Source: JACQKA01 sp964462785
GTDB taxonomy: Bacteria; Patescibacteriota; Minisyncoccia; Phycocordibacterales; UBA2100
NCBI GenBank assembly: GCA_964462785.1
Contig: CAYWZA010000011.1
Span: 1-29,318, forward strand
DNA length: 29,318 bases
Direction of reading: 5' to 3'
Shown piece by piece: positions 14,977-22,675 of this stretch. Below the pieces are notes generated by a model. That model worked only from the letters and a program-made list of their open reading frames with translations, was not told the DNA's origin and searched no databases. A program made the translations under genes and the position numbers. The number at the start of each line of letters is the position of its first letter. Within the stretch, counting starts at the first letter, position 1.

Positions 14977-15945
14977 ATGGAAAATACTAACAAAGTAACC
15001 CCAAAGGATTTCTTCCTATGGGTAGCCGCGATTGCGGCATTATATGTAAGCACGGTGAGTTTATTGGTGCTGTGGTTTTCGTATATTGATCGCCTGATTG
15101 GCACAGTGGATCAGTATATGGATCCGTTTTCGACGGGCATGCGCATTGCTGTTGCCTCGCTCGTTATCATTTTCCCGCTCTATATTTTCTTTACGCGCAT
15201 ATTGCATCAGGAAATCCGCGCCAATGCCGCTAAAAAAGAGCTCTGGATTCGCCGCTGGCTCTTAATGCTCACACTTTTTGGCGCTGGAGTGGTGATGGTG
15301 ATTGATCTCATCGTGCTGCTCAACACCTTTCTCGGTGGCGAGGAGCTCACCATGGCATTCCTGCTCAAGGTATTGAGTGTGCTTGTGGTTGTCGGCGGAG
15401 CGTTTTGGTATTACCTGCACGAGGCGAAAGGTACTTGGGATAAGCCGGAGCAGGCGTGGACCTCGCAGATGATCGGCATGATCGTCTCGCTCATTGTGCT
15501 CACCTCGGTGGTTTCCGCATTTTATATCATCGGGACGCCGCGCGATTTGCGCCTCTTGCGCTACGATCAGGAAAAGGTGTACGCGCTGCAGAACATCCAA
15601 TCACAAGTGACCACATATTGGCAGCAAAAGCAGCGTCTCCCTGCATCAGTTGATGATCTTAAGGATCCGCTCAGCGGCTTTGTCATCCCCGTTGATCCGC
15701 AGACTGCGGAAGGGGAGATGTACAAGTACGAATATCGCATGACGGGCGATATGGCATTTGAGATCTGCGCGGTATTCAATCATGCAAGCGTTGGCAGCAC
15801 GAGTGATATAGCACGCCCCAAGCCGGTATATACGGATTACTACAACCCCGAAAACGAATATTGGGAGCATGCAGCAGGGCGCGTCTGCTTCCCACGCACC
15901 ATCGACCCAGAGCGCTACCCACCGTACGTCAAACCAGTTTTCTAG
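14977..15945 (+). CDS. DUF5671-like membrane protein with extracytoplasmic C-terminal domain
   Basis: 322 residues. The N-terminal half has five predicted membrane helices (about 11-36, 50-70, 91-115, 124-146, 163-186) and matches the DUF5671 pattern (PKDFFLWVAAIAALYVSTVSLLVLWF and on, shown in family-typical order), a domain I associate mainly with Patescibacteria. The C-terminal about 130 residues are polar and contain YALQNIQSQVTTYWQQKQRLP, resembling the minor-pseudopilin type module that sets a substrate-facing helix before a small beta domain. Two Cys (in FEICAV and RVCFPR) may form a disulfide. Function is unknown. The gene stands alone between a terminator and the next promoter. Confidence 0.7.
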   Translation: MENTNKVTPKDFFLWVAAIAALYVSTVSLLVLWFSYIDRLIGTVDQYMDPFSTGMRIAVASLVIIFPLYIFFTRILHQEIRANAAKKELWIRRWLLMLTLFGAGVVMVIDLIVLLNTFLGGEELTMAFLLKVLSVLVVVGGAFWYYLHEAKGTWDKPEQAWTSQMIGMIVSLIVLTSVVSAFYIIGTPRDLRLLRYDQEKVYALQNIQSQVTTYWQQKQRLPASVDDLKDPLSGFVIPVDPQTAEGEMYKYEYRMTGDMAFEICAVFNHASVGSTSDIARPKPVYTDYYNPENEYWEHAAGRVCFPRTIDPERYPPYVKPVF

Positions 15946-15992
15946 AGCACATTCTGAAGCCCGTCAACTTCCGCTGACAGACGTGGGCAGAC

Positions 15993-15998
15993 TATACT
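15993..15998 (+). promoter_or_regulatory. Predicted -10 box of the deoxyribosyltransferase-like gene
   Basis: TATACT, with a weak -35 candidate (TTCCGC, 18 bases upstream). The predicted start near 16005 falls inside the inverted repeat at 16000-16031. Confidence 0.35.
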
Positions 15999-15999
15999 T

Positions 16000-16031
16000 C
16001 GCATCAGACGAGCGGAGGAAAGTCTGATGCG
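16000..16031 (+). promoter_or_regulatory. Perfect inverted repeat enclosing the ribosome binding site and start codon
   Basis: CGCATCAGAC (16000-16009) pairs perfectly with GTCTGATGCG (16022-16031), and the outer T15999-A16032 pair extends it. The 12-base loop (16010-16021) holds the GGAGG ribosome binding site; the ATG (16027-16029) lies in the 3' arm. It could act as an mRNA stem-loop that controls initiation, or as a DNA operator over the transcription start. Confidence 0.6.
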
Positions 16032-16479
16032 AGAATTTCTGCTGTACTGTGCGGGTCCCATCACGGGGGAGTCGTATGCCACTTGCACCGATTGGCGCGC
16101 CTACGTGGAAGAGAAAACGCCCGCGCATATCCACGCGGTCTCACCCATGCGCGCAAAGCCATATCTTGCAGGCGAGGCGAGCATAAACCATTCGTATGAG
16201 TGGTCGCCGATGAGCTGTGCGAAAGGAATCACTGCACGCGATCGCTACGATGTGATGCGGGCAGATGCCATTCTGGTAAACCTGATTGGCGCCAAACGCG
16301 TCTCGATCGGCACGGTCATGGAAATCGCATGGGCGGATGCGTGGAGAAAGCCCATCGTGATTGCCATGGAGAAAGACAACATCCACGAGCATCCCATACT
16401 GCGGGAAGCCGCTGGATTCATTGTGCCGACACTCGATGAGGCGATTGCCGTTGCGATTGCTGTTCTTTCGCCCAAGTGA
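16027..16479 (+). CDS. Nucleoside 2-deoxyribosyltransferase-like protein
   Basis: 150 residues of the nucleoside 2-deoxyribosyltransferase-like fold. The first strand ends in YCAGPITG, a family-typical nucleotide-side loop. The middle has ARDRYDVMRADAILVNL, and the SIGTVMEIAWAD motif carries Glu99, at the place of the nucleophilic Glu. Enzymes of this type cleave or exchange the N-glycosidic bond of (deoxy)nucleosides or nucleotides in salvage. The exact substrate is not predictable. The gene has a real Shine-Dalgarno site (GGAGG), in contrast to most neighbours, and an inverted repeat covering its start. A terminator follows, so it is a single-gene unit. Confidence 0.78.
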   Translation: MREFLLYCAGPITGESYATCTDWRAYVEEKTPAHIHAVSPMRAKPYLAGEASINHSYEWSPMSCAKGITARDRYDVMRADAILVNLIGAKRVSIGTVMEIAWADAWRKPIVIAMEKDNIHEHPILREAAGFIVPTLDEAIAVAIAVLSPK

Positions 16480-16485
16480 TGCGGC

Positions 16486-16514
16486 AAGCCGGTGGAAACT
16501 CCACCGGCTTTTTT
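16486..16514 (+). terminator. Rho-independent terminator
   Basis: AAGCCGGTGGA (16486-16496), loop AAC, TCCACCGGCTT (16500-16510), then TTTT. The 11-bp stem is perfect. Confidence 0.9.
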
Positions 16515-16582
16515 GCGCGCATTTGCAAATGATCAATACGTATGGCATGGTCAAGGCAGGTAAGCACAGGAGCAACCAAGAA

Positions 16583-17101
16583 ATGAAAAAAATGTTTCTA
16601 CTGGCATTATGTGCGCTTTGCGGCACTACTGCGCTCGCCGAAGGATCTGTTTCGTTGCGCGACATTACGCTCGTCGAGTGTGAGCCGGTTCCATCACTCG
16701 ATGGTTTGCGCGTGCAACAATTTTTTGCTCCGGCAAAAGAGGAATGCAATAACAGTGCGAGCACTGTTTTGATCCGTGTCGCCGAATATGGAAAGGTGAA
16801 TGCATTATGTTCGTATCGCGGCGGCGGACGTGCCTGCACACCACTTCCCGCGATGAACAGCGCCGAGCATGAGCTGTTCGAATCGATGCGCGCTTTTGCC
16901 ATCCCCGCGAAGGTATACCGCACGTGCACGATCGGCGACGGCAAGACGTGGCTGATGGAAATGGTGACCCCCAGTGGCGACTGCACGCCGGATATTCACG
17001 CAATGCGCTATTGGGATTTCATTCAGAAACGCGTGTACCTCAAGGATGGTTCAAAAGGTATCGGGTACGTGGATGTACCTGAGGTGCAAGCTGCTCGATA
17101 G
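16583..17101 (+). CDS. Small secreted Cys-containing protein, function unknown
   Basis: 172 residues with a clear signal peptide (MKKMFLLALCALCGTTALA, cleavage likely before EG). The mature part holds six Cys (in VECEPV, EECNNS, ALCSYR, RACTPL, RTCTIG and GDCTPD), consistent with disulfides. I recognise no domain. AGGAG about 10 bases before ATG 16583 supports this start; longer versions of the frame would read through the upstream terminator. It is followed by a very strong terminator. Two other small secreted proteins with Shine-Dalgarno sites occur at 27844 and 29150. Confidence 0.7.
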   Translation: MKKMFLLALCALCGTTALAEGSVSLRDITLVECEPVPSLDGLRVQQFFAPAKEECNNSASTVLIRVAEYGKVNALCSYRGGGRACTPLPAMNSAEHELFESMRAFAIPAKVYRTCTIGDGKTWLMEMVTPSGDCTPDIHAMRYWDFIQKRVYLKDGSKGIGYVDVPEVQAAR

Positions 17102-17113
17102 TTGGATGCTGTT

Positions 17114-17150
17114 GCCGGCAGACCTGAAAGGTCTGCCGGCGATTCTTTTT
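17114..17150 (+). terminator. Rho-independent terminator
   Basis: A perfect 12-bp stem (17114-17125 with 17129-17140, loop GAA), followed by GATTCTTTTT. Confidence 0.9.
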
Positions 17151-17165
17151 ATAGCCCCCACTTCG

Positions 17166-17174
17166 TGCTATCTT
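17166..17174 (+). promoter_or_regulatory. Extended -10 box of leuS
   Basis: TGC followed by TATCTT, ending 6 bases before the ATG at 17181. No Shine-Dalgarno site and no good -35 are present. Confidence 0.4.
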
Positions 17175-17180
17175 TTTAAC

Positions 17181-20027
17181 ATGGCAGGCACATACAACCA
17201 TAAAAAAATAGAAAAGAAGTGGCAAAAACACTGGACTACTAAAAAGTCTGACACTACGAAGGATGCCGTGAAAGGTAAAAAGAACCACTACCTTCTCGTC
17301 GAGTTCCCATATCCATCCGGCAATCTGCATGTGGGGCATTGGTATGCATTTGCGGTGCCGGATATCTATGCCCGCTACATGCGCGCGCAGGGTTTCAATG
17401 TACTGTATCCGATCGGCTTCGATGCGTTCGGTCTTCCGGCCGAAAATGCTGCCATCAAACGCAAGCTCAATCCGCGCAAGTGGACACAGCAAAACATCGC
17501 GTACATGAAAAAGCAGCTCGCTTCTATGGGCGCATCATTCGATTGGTCGCGCGAAGTGGCGACGATCGATCCTGCGTATTACAGATGGACGCAGTGGATG
17601 TTCACGCAGTTTTATAAAAAAGGACTTGCATATCAGAAAGAAACTCCGGCGAACTGGTGCCCGTCATGCAAAACGGTGCTTGCGAACGAGCAGGTCGTCG
17701 CAGGAAAATGCGAGCGTTGTGGTACGGCAGTTGAGCAGCGCCTCATGCTGCAATGGAATCTGCGCATTACCGATTATGCAGACCGCCTGCTCACTGATCT
17801 TGATGCTCTCGACTGGCCGGAGCAAATCAAAGAATCTCAGCGCAACTGGATAGGGAAGTCTGAAGGGGCACTCGTTGATTTTCCGCTTATCGATGTGGTT
17901 GGGCAGCAAGACGGAAAACATACCGTACAGATTTTCACCACACGCCCCGACACGATCTTTGGCGCAACGTACATAGCTGTCTCGCCGGATCTTGCAGCGA
18001 AGTGGCTCGCTGTAGGTTGGAAGGCGGGTGATGATGTGCAGACATTCATAAAGAGCGCACTCAAAGAACGCGCAGAGGCGGGCGTGGCAGGAGTTAAAGA
18101 AAAGAACGGTATTTTTTCTGGTATCTATGCGATCAATCCTGCACATAATGAGAAGATCCCTGTATGGATTGCCAATTATGTGCTGGGCGACGTCGGTACT
18201 GGTGCCATCATGGCTGTCCCCGCGCACGATCAGCGCGATTATGAATTCGCAAAGAAATACAGTTTGCCGATACAGCAGGTCGTTGAGCCGGTGCTGGTGC
18301 AGACCACAGGCTCCGCTGCATTTAGAGGTAACGAGCCCGTGCAGGACAGCAGCGGCATTATTGCCGTTGTGAAGCACTGGGCAGAGGATAAATACTTGGG
18401 GCTCCATTGGCCGGAGGCTGGCTGGGGGACATTACTCACTGGGGGGATTGATGAAGGGAGCACTCCCCAGGAAACTGTTCTCAAAGAGATACGCGAAGAG
18501 ACGGGCTACCAAAGCGCACAGATAGCGGGGAGTTTCGGTATTATTCACAGCAAGTACTATCACGCTCCCAAGAAGGTGAATCGCTTCGGACACGCCGCTA
18601 CTTTTTACGTGGAGCTGGCGGATGATTCGCGCGAAGAGATTTCTGCGGAAGAGGCGTCAAAGCATGAAATGCGCTGGCTCTCTAAAAACGAACTCAGGCA
18701 ATTTTTGACTGCCACTTCACACTTGCAGCTGCTTGAATTTTTAGATTCCCACGTGTATTCAGGACAAGGGCTTTTGGTGAACTCGGGCGAGTTCAACGAC
18801 ATGGACTCTGAGCAGGCAAAAAAGAAGATTACCGAAAAAATCGGCGGCAAGTGGACCACCACCTATCGCCTGCGCGATTGGGGAGTTTCGCGCCAGCGGT
18901 ATTGGGGCGTGCCCATTCCGATCATCCACTGCGAAAAGTGCGGCGCGGTGCCGGTGCCAGAAAAAGATCTGCCGGTAAAACTCCCTGAGATTAAAGATTA
19001 TCTGCCCACCGGTGATGGCAAATCACCGCTCGCCAAGGTCAAGAAATTTGTCGATGTGAAATGCCCGCAATGCAAAGGCTCGGCAAAACGCGAAACAGAC
19101 ACGCTGGATACGTTTGTGGATTCATCATGGTACTTCCTTCGCTATACGGATCCGAAAAACAAAAAAACTTTTGCAGATACTAAGAAGCAAAAGATGTGGA
19201 TGCCCGTCGATTTCTACTCCGGCGGTGCCGAACATACCACGATGCATTTGCTCTACAGCCGCTTTTGGCAGAAGGCACTTTTCGATCTTGGATTTGTAAG
19301 CGAAAAGGAGCCATACAAGCATCGTATGAACCGCGGGCTCATCCTTGGTCCTGACGGGCAGAAAATGAGCAAATCGAAAGGCAATGTCATTGATCCTGAT
19401 GAATGGGTGGCGAAACTGGGCGCAGACACAGTGCGTCTCTATCTCGCATTTATTGGCCCATACAATGAGCCCGGCAATTATCCGTGGAATACCGATTCCA
19501 TCGTTGGTGTGCGGCGCTTCCTGGATCGCATCTCTAAAATGCCGGAGCGCATCGGAAAAGAAAACAGCGAAGAAACCGAGCGCGCTCTGCACAAAATGAT
19601 TGCGAAAATAACCACAGACATCCCCGAGCTTAAATTCAATACCGCAATTGCTGAAATGATGAAATTTTTGAATGTTGCGGACAAGACCGGTATCGGCAGA
19701 GGGCAGTGCATTGCGTTTCTACGCGTGCTCGCGCCGTTTGCGCCGCATATCGCGGAAGAGCTGTGGTCTGTGATGAAGCAAAAAGGCTCGGTGCATCAAG
19801 CGCCATGGCCGAAAGCTGATGAGGCGAAACTGCAGGAAGAGATGATCACTATTGTTGTGCAAGTGAATAGCAAGAAAAAAGGAGAGGTCAGCGTTCCCGC
19901 TGGTTCGTCTGAAGAGTCTGTGCTCGCTGCCATTCGCAAGGATGAAAAACTTGGAGTAATTGTAGGGCAGATGAACACACCGCGGATATTTTTCGTGCCA
20001 AATCGTTTGATCAATATCGTTGGCTAG
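17181..20027 (+). CDS. leuS: Leucyl-tRNA synthetase with a Nudix domain inserted in the editing domain
   Basis: 948 residues charging tRNA-Leu with leucine. The HIGH signature is HVGH (50-53, in YPSGNLHVGH). A zinc-type knuckle has Cys160/163/177/180. The CP1 editing domain shows TTRPDT (253-258) and AVPAHDQRD with the editing Asp350. The chain then leaves the family pattern at about 371 and returns at about 528 with LLVNSGEFND; the insert is a Nudix domain (see 18291-18761). Later come WGVSRQRYWG, a Cys-rich CEKCG/CPQCKG segment, KMSKS (728-732), the anticodon-binding domain and a C-terminal domain. Without the insert, the length is a normal 790 or so. ATG 17181 (MAGTYNHKKIEKKW) matches the family N-terminus; an in-frame extension upstream would cross the terminator and the neighbouring gene. 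The stop lies inside a long palindrome. Confidence 0.95.
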   Translation: MAGTYNHKKIEKKWQKHWTTKKSDTTKDAVKGKKNHYLLVEFPYPSGNLHVGHWYAFAVPDIYARYMRAQGFNVLYPIGFDAFGLPAENAAIKRKLNPRKWTQQNIAYMKKQLASMGASFDWSREVATIDPAYYRWTQWMFTQFYKKGLAYQKETPANWCPSCKTVLANEQVVAGKCERCGTAVEQRLMLQWNLRITDYADRLLTDLDALDWPEQIKESQRNWIGKSEGALVDFPLIDVVGQQDGKHTVQIFTTRPDTIFGATYIAVSPDLAAKWLAVGWKAGDDVQTFIKSALKERAEAGVAGVKEKNGIFSGIYAINPAHNEKIPVWIANYVLGDVGTGAIMAVPAHDQRDYEFAKKYSLPIQQVVEPVLVQTTGSAAFRGNEPVQDSSGIIAVVKHWAEDKYLGLHWPEAGWGTLLTGGIDEGSTPQETVLKEIREETGYQSAQIAGSFGIIHSKYYHAPKKVNRFGHAATFYVELADDSREEISAEEASKHEMRWLSKNELRQFLTATSHLQLLEFLDSHVYSGQGLLVNSGEFNDMDSEQAKKKITEKIGGKWTTTYRLRDWGVSRQRYWGVPIPIIHCEKCGAVPVPEKDLPVKLPEIKDYLPTGDGKSPLAKVKKFVDVKCPQCKGSAKRETDTLDTFVDSSWYFLRYTDPKNKKTFADTKKQKMWMPVDFYSGGAEHTTMHLLYSRFWQKALFDLGFVSEKEPYKHRMNRGLILGPDGQKMSKSKGNVIDPDEWVAKLGADTVRLYLAFIGPYNEPGNYPWNTDSIVGVRRFLDRISKMPERIGKENSEETERALHKMIAKITTDIPELKFNTAIAEMMKFLNVADKTGIGRGQCIAFLRVLAPFAPHIAEELWSVMKQKGSVHQAPWPKADEAKLQEEMITIVVQVNSKKKGEVSVPAGSSEESVLAAIRKDEKLGVIVGQMNTPRIFFVPNRLINIVG
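18291..18761 (+). other. Nudix hydrolase domain inserted in LeuRS CP1 (domain, residues about 371-528)
   Basis: Residues 421-443 read GGIDEGSTPQ then ETVLKEIREETGY, a Nudix box in which the REUXEE core is KEIREE: catalytic Glu436, Glu439 and Glu440 are kept, Arg is Lys435 and the first box Glu is Ser427. Around it lie family-typical strands, including IIAVVKHWAEDKYLGLHWPEAG before the box and a W(L)SKNEL segment after it. The insert sits between the AVPAHDQRD editing motif and the VNSGEFND loop, with no frameshift or stop. Confidence 0.85.
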
Positions 20028-20191
20028 TACCCCATTCACTTAATTTTGTCCCGTAAACGCCTGTAATCGCGGCTGCGACTTGTCAAAATTCCTTACCGAT
20101 GCTTTTTAGCATCGCTGCGGAATTTTCGACTTCGTCTCGCTCGCGATCCCGGTCTTTTCTTGGGACAAAATTAAGTGAATGGGGTACTAGC
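20023..20191. repeat. 169-bp near-palindromic element between convergent leuS and cysS
   Basis: Perfect 30-base inverted arms lie at 20023-20052 and 20162-20191. Inside, ATCGCG...GAC..GTC (about 20066-20085) is matched in inverted form near 20128-20148. Next, AAAATTCC (left) pairs with GGAATTTT (right), and GATGC with GCATC around a central TTTTTA loop. The TAG stop of leuS (20025-20027) and the TAG stop of cysS (20187-20189, minus strand) both lie in the arms. It may be a MITE-like mobile element and would also form a bidirectional terminator hairpin. Confidence 0.85.
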
Positions 20192-21632
20192 GACGCACAA
20201 TCACCGTGCCCGCATCGGTGTCGCGCACAGCGTACCCTTTTTTCTCGAGCTCCTCTCTCAGTGCATCGGCGCGCGCCCAATCCTTTGCGGCGCGCGCATC
20301 GTCGCGCTCCTTGCGGAGCGCCTCATCTTCGGCGGGGAGAGTCGCATCTTCAATTTTGCTGAGAATTTTTTCATCGGGTGCCGTAAGACCCAGACCGAGT
20401 ACCCGATCAAAATCTAAGAGTGTCGCCCGCAGGTCGCCGTGGGAAAGGGAAGTGTCTTTAAGCATGTCCCACACAATCGCAATTGCGCCGGCAGTATCGA
20501 GATCAGCATTAATACGTGCGGTAAATTGCTTCTGCCATTTAGGAGAAATGCGCCCGCTCGCCGAGCGCACTTCATATGCATGCCGGTGCAAACGGGTAAA
20601 CGCTGCCGCTGCCGCGCCGAGTGCCCCCCACGTAAAGTTGGCTGGCGTGCGATAATGACTGGTCAAAAACCAGTATCGCAATGCGAGTGGATGCATGCCG
20701 TGTTCGAGCACATCTTTCAGATAGACAGTGTTGCCCTCAGACTTTGCAATTTTATGTCCATCAATCTGAATGTGCGCGCGATGCATCCAAAAACGCGAAA
20801 AGGGAGTTTTACCGGTTGCTGCTTCCGACTGAGCAATCTCGTTGTTGTGATGAATGGCGACGTGCTCGATGCCGCCCGTGTGGATATCGATCTGTTCGCC
20901 TAAAAGAGAGCGCGCCATCGCGGAGCATTCGATATGCCACCCGGGTGAGCCCTTGCCCCACGGGCTATCCCAGCCGAAGTCTTTACTAAATTTCCAGAGT
21001 GCGAAATCAGTCGGATGATGTTTCTCAGGGTTTGCCACAACTCGCGCCCCTTCCTCAAGGTGTTCGATGTCGATGCCGCCTAAAGCGCCGTACTCCTTAA
21101 AGAGAGAAGTCTCGAAATAAAGTCCGTCTTTCGTGCGATACACATAGCCTTTTTCGTCGAGTGTTTTAATGAGCGCTATCTGAGCGTCAATATACGCGGA
21201 GGCACGGGGAAATTCTATTTTGGCAGTCGAAACGCCGAGCATGGCGACATCCGCCAGATATGCTTGCGTGTAGCGTTCTGCGAGGGCAAGCATATTCTCC
21301 ATCGTGGGCTTCATCTGCTCTCGTTTCAGTGCCTTTGCCATTTTGTCCTCGCCTTCGTCGGCGTCGGAGGTGAGGTGCCCGAAGTCGGTGATGTTGATGA
21401 CCTGCTTTACTGCATACCCATTGTATTCAAGCACGCGGCGCAGGGTATCCGCAAAAACCGCCGCGGAAAGATTTCCAATGTGTTGAAAATCGTACACCGT
21501 GGGACCGCAGTTATACATGCGTACCGTCTTACCCGATGCAGTGAACTGTTCGAGCGTGTTTCCCTTGGTGTTGTGAAAACGCAATGGCACAGCGGGTTGC
21601 GATGTAACGCCTCGTGTAAACCAGCCAAACAT
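20187..21632 (-). CDS. cysS: Cysteinyl-tRNA synthetase
   Basis: 481 residues. The catalytic domain begins with MYNCGPTVYD, whose Cys is the first zinc ligand, and the HIGH-type motif HIGN. The other zinc ligands are in GWHIECSAMA and the IEHVAIHHNNEIAQSE segment. The KMSKS-type loop is KIAKS (in GHKIAKSEGN), departing at two positions from the consensus. A DALR-type helical domain follows, then the C-terminal ARADALREELEKKGYAVRDT segment typical of bacterial CysRS. Length is normal. It converges on leuS, and its TAG stop lies in the shared palindrome. A TACTCT box lies 6 bases upstream of ATG 21632, so a leaderless mRNA is likely. Confidence 0.95.
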   Translation of the reverse strand: MFGWFTRGVTSQPAVPLRFHNTKGNTLEQFTASGKTVRMYNCGPTVYDFQHIGNLSAAVFADTLRRVLEYNGYAVKQVINITDFGHLTSDADEGEDKMAKALKREQMKPTMENMLALAERYTQAYLADVAMLGVSTAKIEFPRASAYIDAQIALIKTLDEKGYVYRTKDGLYFETSLFKEYGALGGIDIEHLEEGARVVANPEKHHPTDFALWKFSKDFGWDSPWGKGSPGWHIECSAMARSLLGEQIDIHTGGIEHVAIHHNNEIAQSEAATGKTPFSRFWMHRAHIQIDGHKIAKSEGNTVYLKDVLEHGMHPLALRYWFLTSHYRTPANFTWGALGAAAAAFTRLHRHAYEVRSASGRISPKWQKQFTARINADLDTAGAIAIVWDMLKDTSLSHGDLRATLLDFDRVLGLGLTAPDEKILSKIEDATLPAEDEALRKERDDARAAKDWARADALREELEKKGYAVRDTDAGTVIVRR

Positions 21633-21674
21633 GCACTAAGAGTACCAAAAAATCGCGGCCGAGTCTCTGGCGGA

Positions 21675-22586
21675 TTATAACCAACCTTTACGTTTAAAGT
21701 ACGCAAACATCATGATTGCCACTGCAACCATAAGGCTGAGCACCACCCAGAAACTGTGGGGGTTTGAAGCAAGGAATGGATACTCCACATTCATGCCGAA
21801 CACGGCGGCAATGAGCGCAAGCGGGAATGTCAGAAATGCCATGACGGTGAGACGCTGGATGACATCATTTTGCTTGGTGGTGAGCAGGGAATTGTTTGTC
21901 TCGCGCAATTCATGGAGGGATTCAACCTGCCGCATGATGTGATTGTGTACACGGTAATATTCGTTTGAAATATTACGCAAGAAATGCGTGAACTGATTTC
22001 CAAAAAGAGCCGGAGCGCGCGCTTCGATGTCGCGTAAAATATCGCGGTGCGGCTCGAGCACCTGCCGCAGATCAAGGAGGACGCGCCCTGCATGGGAGAG
22101 CGACACCACCATATCCCGTTCCTGCCCGCGGAAAATATGCTTTTCGATATCACGCAGCGCATCGTGCACGACGTTGATTTCCTGCTCGATTGATTTGTAC
22201 ATCTTGCGCAGCAGAAAATAGAAAATGTGCCCACCGTGCATGTCAGTCGTTTCGGAATCAATGAGCGTGCTGACATCAAACACCTTGGCGAATTTATGGA
22301 GCGGATCGATGGAGTCGTACCGCGTGGTGATGATAAAATTTTTCCCGACAACAAAATCAAGCTCCTGCTCATGGGTGCCGCGTGCGTGGCGCAGGGAAGG
22401 GAAGTAGAGAATGGCGTACATATAGTCGTCGTACAACTCCACACGGGGGCGCACGGTCGGCAACAGCAGCTCCTCGGCGACCGCTGCTGCAATGCCGAAT
22501 TCTTTTACTAGTCCGCGCACCTCGGCCTGGGTGGGGGATTCAAGGTCGATCCACGTGATATTTTCAAGTATGCGCCGGGCAAGCAT
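21675..22586 (-). CDS. corA: CorA family magnesium/metal ion transporter
   Basis: 303 residues. An N-terminal cytosolic alpha/beta domain (about 1-150) is followed by a long helical stalk (about 150-240). Two C-terminal membrane helices (about 243-263, 278-298) carry the signature GMN (264-266, in FGMNVEYPF) directly after the first, and the tail KRKGWL is basic. CorA forms pentameric channels for Mg2+ or other divalent cations. The exact ion is not shown by sequence. The start ATG 22586 follows a TATAAT box by 8 bases. Confidence 0.94.
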   Translation of the reverse strand: MLARRILENITWIDLESPTQAEVRGLVKEFGIAAAVAEELLLPTVRPRVELYDDYMYAILYFPSLRHARGTHEQELDFVVGKNFIITTRYDSIDPLHKFAKVFDVSTLIDSETTDMHGGHIFYFLLRKMYKSIEQEINVVHDALRDIEKHIFRGQERDMVVSLSHAGRVLLDLRQVLEPHRDILRDIEARAPALFGNQFTHFLRNISNEYYRVHNHIMRQVESLHELRETNNSLLTTKQNDVIQRLTVMAFLTFPLALIAAVFGMNVEYPFLASNPHSFWVVLSLMVAVAIMMFAYFKRKGWL

Positions 22587-22594
22587 ATGTATCT

Positions 22595-22600
22595 ATTATA
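22595..22600 (-). promoter_or_regulatory. Predicted -10 box of corA
   Basis: Perfect TATAAT on the minus strand, 8 bases before the ATG at 22586. No convincing -35 is seen. Confidence 0.5.
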
Positions 22601-22658
22601 GTACGCTCAGGTCTGCTTCATTTGTTCTGCACAGTGCAATGTTAAAAAGCGATTTATA

Positions 22659-22667
22659 TGGCATACT
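22659..22667 (+). promoter_or_regulatory. Extended -10 box of the S41 peptidase gene
   Basis: TGG followed by CATACT, 8 bases before ATG 22676. This is the reason for preferring 22676 to the in-frame ATG at 22658, which would lie inside the promoter. Confidence 0.45.
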
Positions 22668-22675
22668 TGAAAGCA

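Noticed and set aside
16974..17180. N-terminal extension of LeuRS from an upstream in-frame start
   Set aside because: It would run through the preceding gene and a strong terminator, and the family N-terminus fits ATG 17181.
18291..18761. Intein in LeuRS
   Set aside because: No Cys/Ser...HN splice-junction blocks are present; the insert carries a Nudix box and family-like strands instead.
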